From assembly GCA_938022205.1 (NCBI GenBank), contig CALIEB010000001.1:186001-250000 (forward strand): DNA of 64,000 nt. The letters run 5' to 3'. Below the pieces are notes generated by a model that did not search any database, had not been told where the DNA came from, and worked only from the letters and a program-made list of their open reading frames with translations. This document shows, piece by piece, positions 58,519 through 64,000 of the stretch; the first letter of the stretch is position 1; each line of letters starts with the position of its first letter. The position numbers were made by a program, and so were the translations under genes. Source of the DNA: an uncultured Anaerolineae bacterium (GTDB lineage: Bacteria; Chloroflexota; Anaerolineae; Aggregatilineales; Phototrophicaceae).

Positions 58519-58548
58519 ATTATACATAGGTTTTTGAGATTTTGTCAA
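58519..58548 (-). promoter_or_regulatory. Consensus promoter of the PucC-like gene
   Basis: On the minus strand TTGACA (58548-58543) and TATAAT (58524-58519) are 18 bases apart, both perfect. The leader has a direct repeat of GTAAA. Confidence 0.88.
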
Positions 58549-58745
58549 CTGCCATGTGAGGACAATCGCATTTACCTTACCCAGCTCTTGCCAACGCTGT
58601 GGTGCGGTGGCATTTGGCGCGCAAGCCCCCTTGCTTCACGTTGTGGAGAAAGAGCTAGGCTTAGCACGCGACACCACCCCAGCTATTTTTAGAGTACAAT
58701 CGCCCCACACTCGGCAAAAGATGAGCCTTTGCTTGCGGCAAACCG
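58549..58745. other. Intergenic stretch between divergent PucC-like and USP genes
   Basis: The gap from 58476 to 58792 holds the two promoters listed here. In the middle I see no gene, repeat or structured element I can support. Confidence 0.5.
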
Positions 58746-58754
58746 TGTTACAAT
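58746..58754 (+). promoter_or_regulatory. Extended -10 promoter of the universal stress protein gene
   Basis: TGTTACAAT (TG-n-TACAAT) lies 38 bases before the ATG at 58793. Confidence 0.45.
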
Positions 58755-58792
58755 CGTCGCAAGCAAACCCTAGACAAGGAGCAAAGCCACGC

Positions 58793-59254
58793 ATGAACAA
58801 AATCAAACGCTACAAGAAGATTGTCGTCCCCATTGACGGCAGCAGGTGGAGCGAAAGTGCTATCCCACATGCCAAAGTCATCGCCTACAATCACGAGGCG
58901 GAGCTTATCCTGCTGCACGTGTTCAAGCCACCCGCTTACGAGTACGTCGACCAGCTGGCGTTAGCGGGTCAAGACGAGCAAATCCAGCACATGCGCGAAG
59001 AAATGAAGCAAAAGCTAATGGGGATACGCAACCTGCTGCGCGAAGAAGGGGTAAACTGCCGTGTGCAGTGGATTGAAGGCATAGGGGTTGCCAACTTAAT
59101 CTGCGATTACATCAACGAAGAGGGCGTAGACCTTGTGATTATGACCAGTCACGGGCGTACGGGCTTGGCACGCATGTTGTTCGGCAGCGTAGCACAGGAC
59201 ATTATGCACGGGGTCAAAGTGCCTGTGATGATTGTGCGTCCGGGCGTGGACTAA
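58793..59254 (+). CDS. Universal stress protein (UspA family, ATP-binding type)
   Basis: 153 residues. The fold starts YKKIVVPIDGSRWSESAIPH and ends with SHGRTGLARMLFGSVAQDIM, then VKVPVMIVRPG. The G-x2-G-x9-G-S/T pattern places it in the ATP-binding subgroup. Such proteins help cells survive stress or starvation. AAGGAG precedes the ATG, at 11 bases. A longer reading frame upstream has no support. Its stop overlaps the stop of the convergent DUF402 gene. Confidence 0.93.
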   Translation: MNKIKRYKKIVVPIDGSRWSESAIPHAKVIAYNHEAELILLHVFKPPAYEYVDQLALAGQDEQIQHMREEMKQKLMGIRNLLREEGVNCRVQWIEGIGVANLICDYINEEGVDLVIMTSHGRTGLARMLFGSVAQDIMHGVKVPVMIVRPGVD

Positions 59255-59721
59255 GCCAGAACGTCAAACGGAGCGGTGCGCGCCGCGATGAGGCGTTCTA
59301 GCTCATGCAAGGCGTGCGCTATTTCGACGCGCTCGGCAGCCGCCAGCGGCAGCGCGTCGTATGCCTCTTGGTCAAGCAGCAGCGTGCGTCCGTCGGGATA
59401 GACGAACACATCGAGCGCGAGGTCATCTTGGCGCACGCTGTGCGTCTCAATCTGGGCGGGACGCGCCAAATTGCAATAAAAACCTTTCAAGGCATGCGTG
59501 TCGCGGTCGTGAATGCGAAACACGTTGTACCAGCGGTCACGATAAAACCATTCGACGAACAAATCACCGCGCTTGAGCGTCACATAGCCCAGCTCGCGGT
59601 CAGGAAAGTCAAAGACGGCGCGCACGCACACCCAACTTTCGCCGCGCTCGCTGAGCGTGCCGTAATAGCGCAGCTCCTCGCGCCCGGCGTGGTCGCATTT
59701 AATCACCGTAAACGCGCTCAT
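59251..59721 (-). CDS. DUF402 domain protein
   Basis: 156 residues. The DUF402 core is seen as WFYRDRWYNVFRIHDRDTHA then LKGFYCNLARPAQIETHSVR and DDLALDVFVYPDGRTLLLD. Characterised members of this fold hydrolyse nucleoside tri- and diphosphates with a metal ion, so a phosphatase role is possible. Its ATG overlaps the stop of the thiamine pyrophosphokinase gene (ATGA), indicating coupling, and it closes the minus-strand run that starts with the histidine kinase. Confidence 0.85.
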   Translation of the reverse strand: MSAFTVIKCDHAGREELRYYGTLSERGESWVCVRAVFDFPDRELGYVTLKRGDLFVEWFYRDRWYNVFRIHDRDTHALKGFYCNLARPAQIETHSVRQDDLALDVFVYPDGRTLLLDQEAYDALPLAAAERVEIAHALHELERLIAARTAPFDVLA

Positions 59722-60374
59722 TCCGCCTTGCCCACCGTATGCACCACCACGAGCAGCCCGCTGTCAAAGCGCACCTGCGCCGTTACGTCTGTGAAGACGT
59801 TGCTCACGCCGCGCGCCGTGCCAAAGCGCAGTGTTTCCTTGCGCAGCGGGTAAAACAAGCCCTCCGTGCAAATGCCCGTCACATCCACGCCAATCGGCAC
59901 CAGCGAGAGCGTGTCACCTACCGCACCGTGCAGCGTGTGCGCGCCTGCCGTCAGCAGCCGAATAGCTTGTGCGCCCGCCACCATCTCCGCGTCGCAGCCC
60001 GCCAGCAGCGGCGAAGCCAGCAAGAAAGCGTTCGCCAGCACTTGGTCAAAGCGTCCGCCAATGCCACCGATAACGCGCAGCCACGCCGCACCCTGTGCCT
60101 GTGCGAACTGCAGACACAGCTCAAGGTCGGTTTCGTCTTTGTGAACAGGATAGCGCAGCACCTGCGCACCGCCGCGCTCAAGCTGCATTAGCTCATGTGG
60201 CGGAATGCTGTCCATATCACCGATAATGGTGTGTGGGGTCAGACCAAAGTAGCGCGCCACCCGCGCGCCGCCGTCCGCCGCCACAACGTGCGCGTCACGC
60301 CCCGCCTCAAGAGCGCGCTGTACCATCAGCCCATCGTTCGGCTCGCCATTGGCAAAGATGAGGAACTTGCTCAT
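59718..60374 (-). CDS. Thiamine pyrophosphokinase
   Basis: 218 residues. TPK motifs are VVAADGGARVARYFGLTPHT, then IIGDMDSIPP and HKDETDLELCLQFA, which bind magnesium-ATP, and GGIGGRFDQVLANAFLL. It converts thiamine to thiamine diphosphate. The ATG at 60374 gives the usual start MSKFLIFANGEP and lies four bases after the preceding stop; an open frame further upstream overlaps the neighbour and is not used. Confidence 0.92.
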   Translation of the reverse strand: MSKFLIFANGEPNDGLMVQRALEAGRDAHVVAADGGARVARYFGLTPHTIIGDMDSIPPHELMQLERGGAQVLRYPVHKDETDLELCLQFAQAQGAAWLRVIGGIGGRFDQVLANAFLLASPLLAGCDAEMVAGAQAIRLLTAGAHTLHGAVGDTLSLVPIGVDVTGICTEGLFYPLRKETLRFGTARGVSNVFTDVTAQVRFDSGLLVVVHTVGKAE

Positions 60375-60378
60375 AAGG

Positions 60379-61563
60379 TTAGCGACTGCGCCGCCGCCAG
60401 CGTTCGCGAACTTCCAGCTTGTTAATCTCGGCAATTTCGAGAAAGTCGCCTGCAAGACGTTGAAAGAGGTCGCTTTCGAGCATGGGGAAATGGCGCACGC
60501 CCGAAAGCGGAATTGGCACGAACACGTCGTCCTTGTCCACTGTCAGGTATTGCCAAACGTCCTCTGTGGGCTGCGGGATGATGGGGTCTTCTGTGCCATG
60601 TACCGCCACCATCGGCGCGGTAATTTTGCGCAAATCGTCCAAGAAACGCGCCGCGTTGTACTCTTTCGCGCTGTCCAACAGCACACGGTCATCGGTCTTT
60701 TCTACGTCAACACGCAGCTTGTCAAACACAGCGTCCGTTTTCTTGAAGCACTTTTCCAGCAGCCCTAGCAATGTCTTACCCGCAAACACCTCTTGGAGAT
60801 GGTTGGTGTCGTTGACCATCGCGGCAAACACCGCCGACTTTGCCGCCGCGTCGAGCAGTCGCTGACGCATTTCGACGTTAGGGTTGTGGATCGTCGCCGC
60901 GCTCGACTCTAGCGGTGGTGCCGGCGATACAGCACCAAGCGGCGCACTGGGGCGCGTCGTCTGGTCGTCGTCATCGCTAAGCGTTGGCAGCGCAGAACTA
61001 TCGGTAGTGGGGGAAGGCGGCGCGGGGCTTTCGATGTGCGGCTGGCGCGGTATCGTCGCGTCAGTCAGCTGCGAGCGCATGAGCGTTTTCTCTTTCGCCT
61101 CAATTTCAGCGCGATTAGGCGAAAGGGAGTAGCGGTCGCGCGTGCCGGTCAACAAGACACGGGTTCCGGCAGGCACGCGGTCTTTCAGGTCACCCGTGTC
61201 GAACACAGGCAAGCTGACCAAGAGCATGCGCGCCACGCGCTCAGGGTTCTCAAGCGCAAAGCGCGCCGCCACCATCGCGCCCAGCCCATGTGCCACCATC
61301 GCCGCCTTAGGAATACCCAGCGAATCCATAAACTGCTTAAGCACCTTCGTTTGGTGGACAACGCTGTACTTTTCGTTGTTTTTCGCGCTATCACCAAAGC
61401 CCACAAAGTCCAGCGTGTAGACGCTGTACTTGAGGTGAAGCTGCTGCATTGTCGGCACCCAATACCGCCACGAGCCTAGCCAACCGTGCAACAAAATCAC
61501 AGGACGACCGCGCCCTAGTTTTTCGTAGTGAATTAAATCGCCATCAATGGTGATAGCACTCAT
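60379..61563 (-). CDS. Alpha/beta-hydrolase-fold protein lacking the nucleophile serine
   Basis: 394 residues. The fold starts GRPVILLHGWLGSWRYWVPT, with the oxyanion HGW. The nucleophile elbow, however, reads AMVAHGLGAMVAA (Gly at residue 93) where active enzymes have GHSxG. The Asp (HGTEDPIIP) and His (GVRHFPMLE) positions are kept. A large low-complexity insert (SPTTDSSALPTLSDDDDQTT and more) splits the cap region. It may be a non-catalytic or altered-mechanism member. The gene lies between the response regulator and thiamine pyrophosphokinase, all on one strand. Confidence 0.82.
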   Translation of the reverse strand: MSAITIDGDLIHYEKLGRGRPVILLHGWLGSWRYWVPTMQQLHLKYSVYTLDFVGFGDSAKNNEKYSVVHQTKVLKQFMDSLGIPKAAMVAHGLGAMVAARFALENPERVARMLLVSLPVFDTGDLKDRVPAGTRVLLTGTRDRYSLSPNRAEIEAKEKTLMRSQLTDATIPRQPHIESPAPPSPTTDSSALPTLSDDDDQTTRPSAPLGAVSPAPPLESSAATIHNPNVEMRQRLLDAAAKSAVFAAMVNDTNHLQEVFAGKTLLGLLEKCFKKTDAVFDKLRVDVEKTDDRVLLDSAKEYNAARFLDDLRKITAPMVAVHGTEDPIIPQPTEDVWQYLTVDKDDVFVPIPLSGVRHFPMLESDLFQRLAGDFLEIAEINKLEVRERWRRRSR

Positions 61564-61597
61564 GCGCAACAATCTTTCATTATTAACTAAAAATTGC

Positions 61598-61975
61598 TTA
61601 TGAAACGCCTAAACGTGCCAAAATCTCCGCCACACGCTTGGTGAGCATATCAGGCGCAAAGGGTTTGAGGATATAATCTGTCGCGCCTGCGCTGCGCCCC
61701 GTGTCAATCTCTTCGTCTTGCCCCTTCGCGCTCAAAATGACAATCGGAATGTGTGCGGTAGCAGCATCCGCTTTTAAGGTGGCACACACCTCATACCCCG
61801 TCATTTTAGGCATGCGCACATCCGTCAAAATCAGGTCAGGGTTGACGCTGCGCGCCAACTCAACCGCCTCTTCGCCGTTGCTAGCAGGCGTAATCTTATG
61901 CCCAGCGAACTGCAGCGTAAAAGCAATGAGGTCGCGGATATCGCGTTCGTCTTCTGCTACCAAAATATGCGCCAT
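61598..61975 (-). CDS. Single-domain (CheY-like) response regulator
   Basis: 125 residues, receiver domain only. Acidic pocket VAEDERD, phospho-acceptor Asp in LILTDVRMPKMTG (about 52), and the switch residues in VILSAKGQDEE and DYILKPFAP. With no output domain it must signal by protein contact. Its ATG lies three bases after the histidine kinase stop, so the kinase is the likely partner. Confidence 0.93.
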   Translation of the reverse strand: MAHILVAEDERDIRDLIAFTLQFAGHKITPASNGEEAVELARSVNPDLILTDVRMPKMTGYEVCATLKADAATAHIPIVILSAKGQDEEIDTGRSAGATDYILKPFAPDMLTKRVAEILARLGVS

Positions 61976-61978
61976 AAA

Positions 61979-64000
61979 CTAATCCCCCGGTGAGTGTTGT
62001 TGTTTCGCTTGCAACGCTTGCAGCGTTTCCGTCACATAGTTAGGTTGCTCAATCGGCAGACGCACAAAGAAGGTCGTCCCTTTACCAAGCTCGGACTCAA
62101 ACCACGTTTCCCCGTTGTGGAGCTGCACCAGCTCCTTCACCAACGCTAAGCCAAGCCCTGTCCCCGCCACGTCCAGCTCCAAAGCGTGTTCGTCATAGCG
62201 TTCAAAGCGTCGCCATGCCGCCTCGCGGAAGTGTTCGGGGATGCCAACGCCGGTGTCCGCCACGCTAATCAGCACGTGCCTGCGGTCTGCTTCAAGAACT
62301 GCCTTCACGTCAATCCTACCATTAGGGCGCGTATACTTAAAGGCGTTATCGACGATGTTGCCAACAATCTGCAGCAGCTTCTCACGGTCAGCACGAATGC
62401 GCGGCACGTCATGGGCAACTTGCACGGTAACGGTAAAGTTCTTCTTCTGGTTCTGTGGACGGTTGGCAATTTGGTCGACCACCGCCTGCAGCGTTTCGTG
62501 AAGGCTGACCATCTGCATCGTCGTGACCACCTCGCGGTTGTCAATTTTGGCGATGTTCAACACGTCATTGACCAGCACCGTTAGCCGCTCGACGTTCTCT
62601 TTAATCGTGTTCACCATCTGCTTCTGGATGTCGCTCAGCTCCCCGCCCGCACCAATGAGCAGCAAGTCGGTGTAGCCGCGTATCGGCGTGAGCGGCGTGC
62701 GGAACTCGTGCGAGACGTTGGTGATAAACTGGTTCTTGGTGCGCTCCGCCTCCACGTCGCGCGTCACGTCGCGGAACACCGCCACAACCCCTAAAAACAT
62801 ATTGGTGCTGTAGACCGGGGCAAGGTACGTGCTGACGAAGTAGTCGTTAAGCTGGATGCGCTCACGCTCGGGATTGGCTAAAGGCTTCTTGTCGGCGATG
62901 GTGGAAGCAAGGTCATTGATGAGCTGCTGCCAATCATACGCCAACTCGCCGAACAAGTCGCGCAGCACGTCAATGTGCTGGTTCATGACGCGCTGGCGCG
63001 GCACTTGCAAGATGCGCTCGGCGGCAGTGTTGAACAGCACCACCTTGCCCGTCGCGTCCACCAGCATCACGCCGTCGTTAATGCCTTCCAAAATCGCGCT
63101 GTTCTTCTGCGCTTCGTCCTGCTCGGTACGCAGCAGCTTGGCGAGGCGGTCGGCTTGGTCGCGGATGAGTTGGTACAAGTCTGCGCTGTTGATAGAGGCT
63201 GCCACTTGGTTGGCGGCTGGCACCAGCAGCTTGAGATGGTTTTCGGTAAACTTGCCGACCTCCGCACTCAACAGCACCATCACGCCGATGGGGTCTTCGT
63301 TGCTTTCCAAAAGCACCGCCAGCGCGCTGCGTAAGCCCGAAGGATGGTTCTTGTCCCACGTGGGGATGGTGTGCAAATCCTCGACCATCAGCACGTGGTC
63401 ATGGGCATCGCTGTTCATCAAGAACCATTGGGCAAATGCCAACGCGGGATGATAAGGATGCGAGCTGCCCTCACGATACTCAAGATTGTTGGGATTGAGA
63501 CTGGCACGACAGAAGAGCGAATCGGTGGCAGGGTCACTCAACATAATCACGCCGTCATCGGCACGCACCGCCTTGCTCACCATGCCAAGCGCGCGCTCCA
63601 AAAGCTGCTCCATGTCCAACGTGCGCGCCAGCTCGGAGGTAATTTGATAGAGCGTGTCGAGACGGTCACGCTCTGCTTCAAGCTCGTCGGTACGCGACTG
63701 CACCAGCGAGTTAAGCTCCGCCGCAAAGTTAGAGATGCGCTGGAACAGACGCGCGTTCTGAATGGCGGCCGCCAGCTGCGCCGCCACCGTCGACAGCACG
63801 CGGTCATCGTTGAGGTTGAAGGCACGTGTGCGGTGGTTGTTGCGCACCGCCAGCACGCCTAACACTTGGTCGCCCACCATCAGCGGCACGCCCATGTAAC
63901 TGCGCACGTCACCCTCACCATTGGTGATGCCCATGCTCTTGCGCAGGTCGTCGATGCTGAAGTAGTCCGCACCCAAACTCAACGTATGCCGCCGCTTGAT
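61979..64000 (-). CDS. Sensor histidine kinase, GAF-GAF-PAS-HisKA-HATPase (5' end beyond window)
   Basis: 673 residues are visible; the reading frame is still open at 64000, so the start lies outside. Visible domains: the end of one GAF (SYMGVPLMVGDQVLGVLAVR, then QLAAAIQNARLF), a coiled coil, a second GAF (about 110-270), and a PAS (ILEGINDGVMLVDATGKVVL, about 290-400). The HisKA box FITNVSHEFRTPLTPIRGY has the phospho-histidine, and the ATP lid has NIVDNAFKYTRPNGRID, DTGVGIPEHF and GTGLGLALVKELVQLHNGET. No membrane helix is visible, so it may sense a cytoplasmic or partner signal. It pairs with the response regulator just downstream. Confidence 0.95.
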   Translation of the reverse strand: MKRRHTLSLGADYFSIDDLRKSMGITNGEGDVRSYMGVPLMVGDQVLGVLAVRNNHRTRAFNLNDDRVLSTVAAQLAAAIQNARLFQRISNFAAELNSLVQSRTDELEAERDRLDTLYQITSELARTLDMEQLLERALGMVSKAVRADDGVIMLSDPATDSLFCRASLNPNNLEYREGSSHPYHPALAFAQWFLMNSDAHDHVLMVEDLHTIPTWDKNHPSGLRSALAVLLESNEDPIGVMVLLSAEVGKFTENHLKLLVPAANQVAASINSADLYQLIRDQADRLAKLLRTEQDEAQKNSAILEGINDGVMLVDATGKVVLFNTAAERILQVPRQRVMNQHIDVLRDLFGELAYDWQQLINDLASTIADKKPLANPERERIQLNDYFVSTYLAPVYSTNMFLGVVAVFRDVTRDVEAERTKNQFITNVSHEFRTPLTPIRGYTDLLLIGAGGELSDIQKQMVNTIKENVERLTVLVNDVLNIAKIDNREVVTTMQMVSLHETLQAVVDQIANRPQNQKKNFTVTVQVAHDVPRIRADREKLLQIVGNIVDNAFKYTRPNGRIDVKAVLEADRRHVLISVADTGVGIPEHFREAAWRRFERYDEHALELDVAGTGLGLALVKELVQLHNGETWFESELGKGTTFFVRLPIEQPNYVTETLQALQAKQQHSPGD

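Overview
The window is a moderately GC-rich, densely packed bacterial chromosome segment with no rRNA, tRNA, CRISPR array, insertion sequence or prophage that I can see. It looks like a member of the Chloroflexota, probably class Anaerolineae. The reasons are the Thr/Pro-rich low-complexity linkers in exported proteins, a RodZ-like HTH protein with a Pro/Thr tail, WD40 and bacterial PH-domain proteins, several cellulase-like proteins with WNEP motifs, a fluoroquinolone-exporter-like ABC operon and a PucC-like transporter. The lineage is inferred from gene content only.

Layout. 1-3 kb, all minus: the start of a CorA-type Mg2+ channel (cut by the window edge) and a rhodanese + YeeE/YedE pair for sulfur import, preceded by a structured leader with two terminators. 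3-9 kb: a phosphodiesterase, an MFS transporter, an FkbM methyltransferase, a J-domain protein, a DsbA-like thiol oxidoreductase and RsgA. 9-16.6 kb: a WD40 lipoprotein, peptide deformylase, a PH-domain membrane protein, an S9 peptidase, an FAD oxidoreductase, an AEC transporter and a small orphan gene. 16.8-20.5 kb, plus: rplI, a RodZ-like protein, a 22-bp repeat patch and rimO. 20.5-31 kb: a seven-gene minus-strand run with four cellulase-like paralogues, a CopD-like protein, a GT39-type membrane protein and RNase Z.

31-34.2 kb: a TetR regulator and three-gene ABC exporter operon with a double operator. 34.2-40.9 kb: fabI, a D-2-hydroxyacid dehydrogenase, a HExxH membrane protein and two glucan enzymes (GH13 and MalQ). 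41-46.1 kb: pheS - SGNH hydrolase - pheT under a phenylalanine T-box. 46.2-50.2 kb: a small HTH protein, short orphans, an HNH endonuclease and sufS-sufU. 50.2-58.5 kb: a membrane glycosyltransferase, an agmatine-deiminase-like enzyme, an ArsA/Get3-like ATPase, an ABC1/UbiB kinase and a PucC-like transporter. 58.8-64 kb: a universal stress protein, then a minus-strand run of histidine kinase (cut by the window edge), response regulator, alpha/beta-hydrolase-fold protein, thiamine pyrophosphokinase and a DUF402 protein.

Most of the window is housekeeping. The signals I rate highest are the structured leader at about 2.76-2.95 kb, the hairpin that covers the sufS ribosome binding site, the TetR double operator, the 22-bp repeat patch, and the cellulase-like paralogue operon. 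Several proteins have lost an expected catalytic residue.
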